DNA of 7,010 nt from Paraprevotella sp. (GTDB taxonomy: Bacteria > Bacteroidota > Bacteroidia > Bacteroidales > Bacteroidaceae), in NCBI GenBank assembly GCA_017630975.1, contig JAGBUF010000374.1:1-7010 (forward strand), in the 5' to 3' direction. How positions within the stretch are numbered: position 1 is the first letter of the stretch; each line of letters begins with the position of its first letter. This document shows, piece by piece, positions 1 through 6,705 of this stretch. The notes beneath the pieces are model-generated. The model saw nothing but the letters and a program-made list of their open reading frames with translations, did no database searches and was not told the DNA's origin. The position numbers and the translations under genes are program-made.

Positions 1-1019
1 GGTTCATAGGCATTCATAAAGTCTATATTGAAGTAGCCATTAAAGACACCGCCTTCACCCCAACAAATATGATAGAACCCATTTTCGTCCAGTCCATCAA
101 CCACGAAAGCGTGTCCCGAGAAATTCATATTATAACCAGCATAGACCAATGGTACTCCCCTACGCAATTCATATTGCAGCAACTCTCTCCATTGACGTGG
201 CGAATAATACGACCTATCATAAAAAGCCACATATTTATATCCAAAAACGCTTTCAAGTGGAGACAACATTTTGTATGTATTGCTACCTGACGCATTTACG
301 CCATAATTCATTTTACATGCCATTCCACAATATAGCGCAAGTTCCTGCACTGCTTTAGCTTCTTCCGCACTATACTCTCCATCATAGTCATCCAATATAT
401 TCGCCCAATCTATTCGCGTTCCCGGCATCACATCACTGATTTCATAATGACTATTTCCCCATCCATACAATGTATCCTGCAACATCTCAGGCCACTCATA
501 AAAGCGCATTACTTCCGATGTAGCTGTAGCTACACACCCAACTTTACAGCGAGTAGAACTCAATTTGCCGTTATCATATTTATAATATGGACACATTCCG
601 TTATAGGGAGCAATTTGATCCCAAGTCGATGACAACAATGGTTTTATGGGCTCTGTTGATCCAAATTCCTCAATATGGTACACACCACGTTTAATATATG
701 CTTCCAATGCTGTCGGTATAGGAGTATTATTGACGTCAACGTCCATCGCATATCCACAAACTACAGGTTCGCCGTCCACTTGCGACACCCACACAAATCC
801 CGGATTGAATTGAGGAGAAAAAACAAAACTTTTCGGCGTTGAATAAATCAGTTTAAGTTCTGAAGAAGACCTTTTGCAAACATCATTTTTCAGTTGCAGA
901 AACTCTTGGGCTACGTTTCTTGCCTTCTCCTCTAATGATTGTGCACTTGCATTCCAGCAACACATCATCACCCCACAAAGTGACAGTATCCGTATATATT
1001 TTTTATAATATCCCATCAT
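1..1019 (-). CDS. C10-family (streptopain-like) cysteine peptidase precursor, 3' end cut by window edge
   Basis: Reading leftward from the ATG at 1017-1019 gives 339 codons with no stop before the window edge, so the C-terminus is missing. Residues 1-26 look like a signal peptide: basic YYKKYIR, a hydrophobic core, and a cleavage site near ASA-Q. Residues 27 to about 120 resemble the C10 inhibitory propeptide (GFVWVSQVDGEPVVCGYAM). The peptidase domain starts near 125 with WDQIAPYN. The nucleophile is Cys162 in VGCVATATSEVM and the catalytic His303 lies in SGHAFVVDG; both match streptopain (SpeB). The later motif reads HICWGEGG where SpeB has HVNWGWGG. Family members are exported zymogens that degrade host or dietary protein, so a periplasmic or secreted role is inferred. 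A second ATG at 1014-1016 could be the true start. The gene has its own promoter and follows the carB terminator. Family assignment is firm; substrate is unknown. Confidence 0.93.
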   Translation of the reverse strand, partial: MMGYYKKYIRILSLCGVMMCCWNASAQSLEEKARNVAQEFLQLKNDVCKRSSSELKLIYSTPKSFVFSPQFNPGFVWVSQVDGEPVVCGYAMDVDVNNTPIPTALEAYIKRGVYHIEEFGSTEPIKPLLSSTWDQIAPYNGMCPYYKYDNGKLSSTRCKVGCVATATSEVMRFYEWPEMLQDTLYGWGNSHYEISDVMPGTRIDWANILDDYDGEYSAEEAKAVQELALYCGMACKMNYGVNASGSNTYKMLSPLESVFGYKYVAFYDRSYYSPRQWRELLQYELRRGVPLVYAGYNMNFSGHAFVVDGLDENGFYHICWGEGGVFNGYFNIDFMNAYE

Positions 1020-1037
1020 TTTCAACAAGAGTTTTTA

Positions 1038-1045
1038 CAAAGATA
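1038..1045 (-). promoter_or_regulatory. -7 promoter element of the C10 peptidase gene
   Basis: The minus strand reads TATCTTTG, a perfect match to the Bacteroidota -7 consensus TAnnTTTG. It predicts a transcription start near 1035 and a short leader of about 16 bases before the ATG at 1017-1019. No good TTTG -33 element is visible 19-21 bases upstream. The box lies between the carB terminator and this gene, which fits separate transcription. Confidence 0.7.
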
Positions 1046-1081
1046 CAATTTAATGGTATAAAATTTTAGATATAGAACAAG

Positions 1082-1112
1082 AAAAAAGCCGTGTTCGTTT
1101 CCGAACACGGCT
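1082..1112 (-). terminator. Rho-independent terminator of carB
   Basis: A perfect 10-bp stem (1088-1097 with 1102-1111, GCCGTGTTCG / CGAACACGGC) encloses a 4-base loop. On the minus-strand transcript the loop is GAAA, a stable GNRA tetraloop, and the stem is followed by six U residues (1082-1087). It starts about 20 bases after the carB stop codon, so it ends the carB transcript before the C10 peptidase promoter. Confidence 0.93.
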
Positions 1113-1132
1113 CCACAAATATCATTCATGTA

Positions 1133-4100
1133 TTACTTGTAGTCTTGCCAACTCTTTATCTTGATATCTTCCATACTCATTTCACAGAAAGCCTCAATAA
1201 AGGCTTTTGCCAAACGGGCATTAGTCATCAACGGAATATTGTGATCTATGGCTCCGCGACGAATACGATAGCCATTAGTCAACTCACGTTTAGTATGATT
1301 CTTAGGAATATTGACAATCAAATCGAACTTATGGTCAGCAATCATCTGCATCACATTATCCTTCGCATTAGGATTCTCATCCGGCCAATAAACAGGGATT
1401 GCCGGAATTCCATTTTCTTTCAAGAAATTAGCTGTTCCTGCTGTTGCGTAGATTTCATAACCCTTCGCTGCCAACATACGACTTGGTTCCAACAAATCCA
1501 CCTTAGAGTGAGCAGCACCTGAAGAGAACATTACCGACTTCTTAGGCACAGAATATCCGGTTGCTATCAAAGCGTTCAACAAGGCTTCATTGAAATCATC
1601 GCCCAAGCAGCCAACTTCACCGGTTGACGACATATCCACTCCCAATACTGGGTCTGCATTCTGCAAACGGGCAAAAGAGAATTGCGAAGCCTTCACACCA
1701 ATACGGTCGATATCAAACGCTGATTTATCTGGACGATCGTATGGAGCATCCAACATGATACGTGTTGCTGTTTCAATAAAGTTTCTCTTCAATATCTTGG
1801 ATACAAACGGGAAACTGCGAGATGCACGCAAGTTACATTCAATCACCTTAATTTGACGTCCCTTCGCTAAATATTGAATATTGAAAGGTCCGGAAATATT
1901 CAATTCCTTTGCAATGCGACTACTGATTTTCTTTATCGCACGCATTGTAGAGAAATATATTTGTTGTGCGGGGAATACCAATGTAGCATCACCTGAGTGT
2001 ACCCCGGCAAACTCCACATGTTCGGAAATAGCGTATTCCACCACTTCACCATTTTGCGCCACTGCGTCAAATTCAATCTCCTTAGTTTCTTGCATGAACT
2101 GTGATACCACAACAGGATATTCCTTGGAAACTTCGCTGGCCATTAGAAGGAATCTTTCCAATTCCTCTTCATTATGACACACATTCATAGCTGCACCTGA
2201 AAGTACATATGACGGACGCACCAAAACAGGATAACCCACCTTATCAATGAATGCTTTCATATCATCCAAACTGGTCAACTCTTGCCATGCCGGTTGATCA
2301 ATACCCAATCGGTCTAGCATCGCTGAGAACTTGTTACGATTCTCGGCGCGGTCAATAGACACAGGAGAAGTACCCAATATAGGCACAGACTGACGATGTA
2401 GCTTCATAGCCAAATTATTCGGAATCTGACCTCCTACAGATACAATCACTCCACCTGGCTGTTCCAAATCTATGACATCAAGTACTCGTTCAAATGACAA
2501 CTCGTCAAAATAGAGACGATCGCACATATCATAGTCGGTAGAAACGGTCTCAGGGTTATAATTAATCATGATGGATTTATACCCCAACTTACGCGCTGTT
2601 TGTACTGCATTGACAGAACACCAGTCAAATTCTACAGAGGAACCGATGCGATAAGCACCAGAACCTAAAACAATGACAGACTTTTCATTCTTGTAATAAT
2701 TGACATCATAACCCTCTGTCGCATAAGTCATGTATAAATAGTTGGTCAACTCTGGATGCTCAGATGCCACCGTATTGATACGCTTCACAGAAGGAAGTAT
2801 ACCCAATTGTTTACGGTATTGACGCACTTGAAGGTTCTCCTTCTCCATATTGGTTGCTTCCGGTTTCAAGACGAAACGGGCAATCTGGAAATCAGAAAAT
2901 CCTAATCGTTTCGCCTCACGCAACAAATCTGCAGATATATCCTCCAATTTATCATAAGCCATCAATTGGTGTTTCATGTCCACGATGTTCTTCAACTTAC
3001 CGATAAACCAAGGATCAATCTTAGTCAAGTCTTGTATACGCTCAATCGTATAACCTTTTTCCAATGCCTGTGCAATCGCAAATACTCGTAAGTCTGTCGG
3101 ATTTGCCAATTCTTCGTCAAGATTGTCGAAATGAAGTTTTTCATTACCCACAAAACCGTGCATACCTTGACCAATCATGCGGAGACCTTTCTGAATGACC
3201 TCTTCAAATGAGCGTCCGATTGACATGATTTCACCTACCGATTTCATGCTTGAACCGATATGGCGAGAAACGCCGGCAAATTTTGTCAAGTCCCAACGTG
3301 GTATCTTACAAATGAGGTAGTCCAAATCAGGCGCCTTATACGCTGAATTAGGAGTTCCCATCTCACCGATTTGATCCAAAGTATATCCCAATCCGATTTT
3401 CGCAGCCACAAAAGCCAATGGATAACCGGTTGCTTTAGATGCCAATGCTGACGAACGACTTAGACGAGCATTCACCTCAATCACACGATAGTCGTTGGTA
3501 ACGGCATTGAAAGCATATTGAATATTACATTCACCGACAATGCCCAAATGACGAATACAGCCTACTGATAATTCTTGCAACATTTTCACTTGTTCTTCAG
3601 TCAATGAGTAAGTAGGCGCAACAACAATAGACTCACCGGTATGAATACCGAGTGGGTCAAAGTTTTCCATGCTTGCCACAGTAAAGCAGTGGTCATTTGC
3701 GTCACGGATAACTTCAAACTCTATCTCTTTCCATCCTTTCAGCGACTCTTCCACCAATATTTGAGGAGCAAAAGTAAATGCACTCTCTGCCAACTCTACA
3801 AATGTCTTTTCATCATGACAGATACCACTACCCAAACCTCCTAAAGCATAAGCAGAACGTATCATTACGGGAAAACCTATTGCACGAGCTGCCGCCAATG
3901 CATCTTCCATATTTTCCACCGCTTGGCTCACAGGTGTTTTCATCTGAATCTCGTCCAATTTTTTCACGAACAAATCACGGTCCTCAGTATACATGATTGC
4001 CTCAACGGAAGTACCTAAAACCTCAACACCATATTCTTCCAACACGCCGTTCTTGTACAATTCCGTTCCACAATTCAGTGCAGTCTGACCACCGAATGCC

Positions 4101-4357
4101 AAAAGAATTCCATCGGGACGTTCTTTCTTGATGATTTCTGTAACGAAGTAAGTGGTAACAGGTAAGAAGTAAACTTGGTCAGCGATTCCTTCAGATGTCT
4201 GGATTGTCGCAATGTTAGGATTAACCAACACCGATTGTATACCCTCCTCACGCAATGCTTTCAATGCTTGCGAACCGGAATAATCAAACTCTCCTGCCTG
4301 ACCTATTTTCAAGGCTCCGGAACCCAATACCAATACCTTCTTAAATTGCTTTTTCAT
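1133..4357 (-). CDS. carB: Carbamoyl-phosphate synthase, large (ammonia/ATP-grasp) subunit
   Basis: The 1074-residue protein is full length for CarB. It makes carbamoyl phosphate from bicarbonate, two ATP and ammonia channelled from the CarA glutaminase, feeding cytoplasmic pyrimidine and arginine synthesis. Domains in order: first ATP-grasp half, about 1-400 (IGQAGEFDYSGSQ, FGGQTALNCG at 88-97, IRSAYALGGLGSG at 166-178, VIEVNARLSRSSALASKATG at 292-311); oligomerisation region, about 405-555; second ATP-grasp half, about 560-940 (VLGSGAYRIGSSVEFDW, NPETVSTDYD, VRPSYVLSGAAM, VIECNLRASRSFPFVSK); and an MGS-like allosteric domain, about 941-1074 (TAGTA at 972-976, IVNIPKN). The predicted metal/ATP ligands E294, N296, R298 and E840, N842, R844 are present. 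Wording throughout resembles animal CAD more than E. coli CarB. ATG at 4355-4357 begins MKKQFKKVLVLGSG, a normal CarB start. carA is not adjacent. The gene appears monocistronic, with its own promoter and terminator. Confidence 0.98.
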   Translation of the reverse strand: MKKQFKKVLVLGSGALKIGQAGEFDYSGSQALKALREEGIQSVLVNPNIATIQTSEGIADQVYFLPVTTYFVTEIIKKERPDGILLAFGGQTALNCGTELYKNGVLEEYGVEVLGTSVEAIMYTEDRDLFVKKLDEIQMKTPVSQAVENMEDALAAARAIGFPVMIRSAYALGGLGSGICHDEKTFVELAESAFTFAPQILVEESLKGWKEIEFEVIRDANDHCFTVASMENFDPLGIHTGESIVVAPTYSLTEEQVKMLQELSVGCIRHLGIVGECNIQYAFNAVTNDYRVIEVNARLSRSSALASKATGYPLAFVAAKIGLGYTLDQIGEMGTPNSAYKAPDLDYLICKIPRWDLTKFAGVSRHIGSSMKSVGEIMSIGRSFEEVIQKGLRMIGQGMHGFVGNEKLHFDNLDEELANPTDLRVFAIAQALEKGYTIERIQDLTKIDPWFIGKLKNIVDMKHQLMAYDKLEDISADLLREAKRLGFSDFQIARFVLKPEATNMEKENLQVRQYRKQLGILPSVKRINTVASEHPELTNYLYMTYATEGYDVNYYKNEKSVIVLGSGAYRIGSSVEFDWCSVNAVQTARKLGYKSIMINYNPETVSTDYDMCDRLYFDELSFERVLDVIDLEQPGGVIVSVGGQIPNNLAMKLHRQSVPILGTSPVSIDRAENRNKFSAMLDRLGIDQPAWQELTSLDDMKAFIDKVGYPVLVRPSYVLSGAAMNVCHNEEELERFLLMASEVSKEYPVVVSQFMQETKEIEFDAVAQNGEVVEYAISEHVEFAGVHSGDATLVFPAQQIYFSTMRAIKKISSRIAKELNISGPFNIQYLAKGRQIKVIECNLRASRSFPFVSKILKRNFIETATRIMLDAPYDRPDKSAFDIDRIGVKASQFSFARLQNADPVLGVDMSSTGEVGCLGDDFNEALLNALIATGYSVPKKSVMFSSGAAHSKVDLLEPSRMLAAKGYEIYATAGTANFLKENGIPAIPVYWPDENPNAKDNVMQMIADHKFDLIVNIPKNHTKRELTNGYRIRRGAIDHNIPLMTNARLAKAFIEAFCEMSMEDIKIKSWQDYK

Positions 4358-4433
4358 CCTCTATATGATTTATTATTATTCTTTATCTCAAAACCAAAAA
4401 ACTCCTTGCTGAGCATTTGTTATCAAAATTGAG

Positions 4434-4441
4434 CAAAATTA
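4434..4441 (-). promoter_or_regulatory. -7 promoter element of carB
   Basis: The minus strand reads TAATTTTG, a perfect TAnnTTTG match. It predicts a start near 4431 and a 5' leader of about 74 bases. A weak -33-like TCTG (three of four against TTTG) sits 21 bases upstream at 4463-4466. A second, poorer box (TGGTTTTG, 4389-4396) lies nearer the gene and is less likely. The position just downstream of the ABC-F terminator supports an independent carB promoter. Confidence 0.6.
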
Positions 4442-4455
4442 AGCATTCTATTTTC

Positions 4456-4479
4456 TTTCTCCCAGAAAAAAAGGAGAAA
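4456..4479. repeat. Inverted repeat over the carB -33 region (possible operator)
   Basis: TTTCTCC at 4456-4462 and GGAGAAA at 4473-4479 are perfect inverted 7-mers separated by 10 bases. Relative to the carB start inferred from the -7 box, the repeat spans about -25 to -48, where a repressor or activator dimer could act. It lies upstream of the predicted transcript start, so an RNA attenuator role is less likely. Purine/pyrimidine-rich 7-mers can pair by chance, so function is speculative. Confidence 0.35.
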
Positions 4480-4493
4480 ATTTCAATAGGACA

Positions 4494-4519
4494 TAAAAAA
4501 AGACGGGATATCCCGCCTT
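4494..4519 (-). terminator. Rho-independent terminator of the ABC-F gene
   Basis: The perfect palindrome CGGGATATCCCG (4504-4515) is extended by AAG (4500-4502) and CTT (4517-4519). On the minus-strand RNA the intervening pair is G-U, giving an 8-bp stem with an AUAU loop followed by a U-run. On the plus strand the same position would be an A-C mismatch, so the element favours leftward transcripts. It begins within about 10 bases of the ABC-F stop codon. Confidence 0.88.
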
Positions 4520-4524
4520 CTTTA

Positions 4525-6162
4525 TTACTTCTTACGCTCCAACTCTTGAAGATTCTCCATTTTTTTCTGTTCCAAAAATTCGTAAATACCACACAGATGT
4601 TCACGAACTTTACCATGACCAAACTCATAGACTTTCGTTACTAACCCATCCAAAAAATCACGGTCATGACTCACAACAATCAGTGTCCCGTCAAAAGCCA
4701 CCAACGCCTGTTTCAAAATATCTTTTGTCTTCAGATCCAAATGATTGGTGGGTTCATCCAAAATCAACAGATTCACCGGATTCAGTAGGAGTTTCAACAA
4801 TGCCAAACGTGTACGTTCTCCACCGGACAGTACCTTCACCTTTTTCGTACTCTCTTCACCGCCAAACATAAATGCACCCAGTAAGTCACGAATTTTTGTA
4901 CGAATATCGCCTACAGCCACATCATCAATGGTTTGATACACTGTCAGTTCACCATCCAGTAACGATGCTTGATTTTGCGCAAAATAACCAATCTGCACAT
5001 TATGTCCGAGCGTCAGTGTCCCTTCATGCTCCAATTCGTCCATGATGCACTTTACCAATGTTGATTTCCCTTCACCATTACGACCAACAAAAGCAATTTT
5101 ATTTCCACGCTCAACAGTCAGATTTACCCCACCAAACACCCGATGGTCGTCATAACACTTTCCTACTCCATCCATCGTAACCGGATAATTTCCGCTACGT
5201 GGTGAAGGGGGAAATTTCAAGCGCAATGCCGAGGTGTCTTCTTCGTCCACCTCAATAATCTGTAGTTTCTCCAACATTTTAACACGGCTCTGCACTTGAA
5301 GTGTTTTACTATATGTTCCCTTAAAACGCTCAATGTAATCCTTCGTTTCTTGAATCATCTTTTGTTGCTCTTCGTATTGCTTCATCTGCTGTTCGCGACG
5401 TTCTTTTCGCAACTCAAGATATTTACTGTAATTCACTTTGTAGTCATAGATTCTGCCCATGGTCACCTCAATGGTGCGCGTAGTGATATTGTCCACAAAT
5501 TTACGGTCATGACTGATAACGACTACTGCCTTGGCACTTTCCATTAGGAATTGCTCTAACCACTGGATACTTTCAATATCCAAATGATTGGTAGGCTCAT
5601 CAAGCAACAATACATCAGGATCCTGCAAAAGCAGTTTTGCCAATTCAATTCTCATTCGCCAGCCGCCACTAAAATCACTAGTCGGTCGATTGAAATCAGA
5701 GCGTTCGAATCCCAAACCCAATAATGCCTTTTCCACATCCTCTTCATAATGCGTCAAGTCAATGGCATAGAATTTTTCACTCATCATTGCCACCTTCTCT
5801 ATCAACGACATATAGTCGTCGCTCTCATAGTCTGTACGGGTTGCTAATTCATTATTGATAAGTTCAATCTCATGCTCCATCTCCTTCAGATGGGAAAAAG
5901 CAAGCGAAGCCTCTTCAAAAACAGTTCGTCCATCCTCCGTCATCAGATGTTGTGGCAAATAAGCTACAACACAATCCTTTGGCGCCGTCACCTTACCCCG
6001 CGTCGGCTGACGTACGCCTGCCAATATTTTAAGGAGTGTGCTTTTCCCTGCACCATTCTTCCCCATGAGGGCAATACGGTCTTTCTCGTTGATTTGAAAA
6101 GATATATCACTAAACAAAGTAGTGCCACCGAACTCTACGGCAAGCCCATCTACTGATACCAT
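4525..6162 (-). CDS. ABC-F family ATPase (ribosome-associated type, no membrane domain)
   Basis: The 545-residue protein has two ABC ATPase domains in one chain and no membrane segments, the hallmark of ABC-F. Domain 1: Walker A GKNGAGKST (34-42), signature FSGGWRMR (164-171), Walker B VLLLDEPTNHLD (184-195), switch SHDRKF (217-222). Domain 2: GRNGEGKST (360-368), LSGGERTR (445-452), LLILDEPTNHLD (465-476), SHDRDF (498-503). Between them, about 240-310, is a charged helical linker (KERREQQMKQYEEQQKM) where ABC-F proteins contact P-site tRNA. Both catalytic glutamates are present, so it should hydrolyse ATP. The C-terminal tail is short, lacking the long coiled coil of Uup. Members act in the cytoplasm on stalled ribosomes or, in some subgroups, protect against ribosome-binding antibiotics. 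The housekeeping setting favours translation quality control over resistance, but subgroup cannot be settled here. The start at 6160-6162 follows a -7 box. Confidence 0.95.
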   Translation of the reverse strand: MVSVDGLAVEFGGTTLFSDISFQINEKDRIALMGKNGAGKSTLLKILAGVRQPTRGKVTAPKDCVVAYLPQHLMTEDGRTVFEEASLAFSHLKEMEHEIELINNELATRTDYESDDYMSLIEKVAMMSEKFYAIDLTHYEEDVEKALLGLGFERSDFNRPTSDFSGGWRMRIELAKLLLQDPDVLLLDEPTNHLDIESIQWLEQFLMESAKAVVVISHDRKFVDNITTRTIEVTMGRIYDYKVNYSKYLELRKERREQQMKQYEEQQKMIQETKDYIERFKGTYSKTLQVQSRVKMLEKLQIIEVDEEDTSALRLKFPPSPRSGNYPVTMDGVGKCYDDHRVFGGVNLTVERGNKIAFVGRNGEGKSTLVKCIMDELEHEGTLTLGHNVQIGYFAQNQASLLDGELTVYQTIDDVAVGDIRTKIRDLLGAFMFGGEESTKKVKVLSGGERTRLALLKLLLNPVNLLILDEPTNHLDLKTKDILKQALVAFDGTLIVVSHDRDFLDGLVTKVYEFGHGKVREHLCGIYEFLEQKKMENLQELERKK

Positions 6163-6188
6163 AAACTAATCTGATTTAATTTTAAGCA

Positions 6189-6196
6189 CAAAGATA
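6189..6196 (-). promoter_or_regulatory. -7 promoter element of the ABC-F gene
   Basis: The minus strand reads TATCTTTG, identical to the box in front of the C10 peptidase gene and a perfect TAnnTTTG match. It predicts a start near 6186 and a leader of about 24 bases. It lies in the 67-base gap after the DUF454 stop codon. No strong -33 TTTG is visible at normal spacing. No terminator lies in this gap, so read-through from DUF454 may add to expression. Confidence 0.65.
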
Positions 6197-6229
6197 CGAC
6201 AAAAATGTCATTCTAACGCTATCCGATGA

Positions 6230-6595
6230 TTATTTCCTAAGCGTCTTATAAGAAAGGATATGCCACGATATAGCGATGGCAAGAAGAATAAAAAAAATAC
6301 GTGCCCACCAAGCACTCACCACTCCGCCAAAAGCACAATAAAGCAAAGTAATCCATACTAAAGCGACCGATACCAACTTTGCTCGTAAAGGCATAGCACG
6401 ATGTTCACGAAATTGGAGGATATAACGACCTAATCGTGGACGTGAAAGCAACCATGCATAAAGACGTGGCGAACTGCGAAAATACAATGCTGCCGCCAAC
6501 AACAAAAACGGAGTGGTAGGCAATATCGGCAAGATAATCCCCAATATACCTAATCCCAACGATACACTACCCAAAATCATCAACATCCATTTCAT
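6230..6595 (-). CDS. YbaN/DUF454 family small inner-membrane protein
   Basis: The 121-residue protein matches the DUF454 (E. coli YbaN) family in length and pattern. It has a hydrophobic N-terminal segment (about 4-24), the family motif LPTTPFLLLAAALYFRSSPR (25-44), a basic loop with REHRAMPLRAK (63-73), and two further membrane-spanning stretches (about 73-93 and 96-115). A basic tail, SYKTLRK, ends the protein. It should sit in the cytoplasmic membrane; the family has no established biochemical role and none is claimed here. ATG at 6593-6595 is only about 3 bases from the start predicted by its -7 box. An in-frame Met at residue 4 is an alternative start that would leave the membrane segment intact. 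The 67-base gap to the ABC-F gene has no terminator. Confidence 0.9.
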   Translation of the reverse strand: MKWMLMILGSVSLGLGILGIILPILPTTPFLLLAAALYFRSSPRLYAWLLSRPRLGRYILQFREHRAMPLRAKLVSVALVWITLLYCAFGGVVSAWWARIFFILLAIAISWHILSYKTLRK

Positions 6596-6600
6596 AAGGA

Positions 6601-6608
6601 CAAAGGTA
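6601..6608 (-). promoter_or_regulatory. -7 promoter element of the DUF454 gene
   Basis: The minus strand reads TACCTTTG, a perfect TAnnTTTG match ending 5 bases before the ATG at 6593-6595. By normal Bacteroidota spacing the transcript would begin about 6598 or closer, implying a leaderless or near-leaderless mRNA. No convincing -33 TTTG is seen 19-21 bases upstream. Confidence 0.6.
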
Positions 6609-6651
6609 CAATAAATAAGTGTTCTACATATATAGAATCTATTTAACAGAC

Positions 6652-6683
6652 AAAAAAAGTCCGCCTCAATGAAGAAACGGACT
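6652..6683 (-). terminator. Rho-independent terminator of the acyl-CoA synthetase gene
   Basis: AGTCCG (6658-6663) pairs with CGGACT (6678-6683). In the minus-strand RNA the loop can fold further as a short inner helix (CUUC with GAGG around AUU). The stem is followed directly by a run of seven U residues (6652-6658, the first of which also closes the stem). It lies about 22 bases after the stop codon at 6706-6708 and upstream of the DUF454 promoter. Confidence 0.85.
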
Positions 6684-6705
6684 CCTTTATCAAAAAGTTT
6701 ATTTT

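Noticed and set aside
69..632. Plus-strand open frames in the first 650 bases
   Set aside because: The minus strand there carries a continuous C10 peptidase frame with clear catalytic motifs; the plus-strand frames are shadows.
1011..1100. Lipoprotein signal in the C10 peptidase because of Cys20-Cys21 near the N-terminus
   Set aside because: The preceding residues VMM do not fit a lipobox, whereas ASA-Q a few residues later is a good signal peptidase I site.
1091..1522. 143-codon plus-strand open frame across the carB 3' end and terminator
   Set aside because: It overlaps the unambiguous carB frame, starts inside the terminator hairpin, and its translation resembles no family I know. It is an antisense shadow.
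4383..4628. 81-codon minus-strand open frame across the end of the ABC-F gene and its terminator
   Set aside because: It is out of frame with the ABC-F tail, reads through the terminator hairpin and has a low-complexity translation. No independent support.
4655..5610. Near-repeated DNA such as CGGTCATGACT and CAAATGATTGGT at two places about 840 bases apart
   Set aside because: These encode the paired SHDR and DEPTNHLD motifs of the two ABC domains, so they reflect the internal duplication of the protein rather than a mobile or regulatory repeat.
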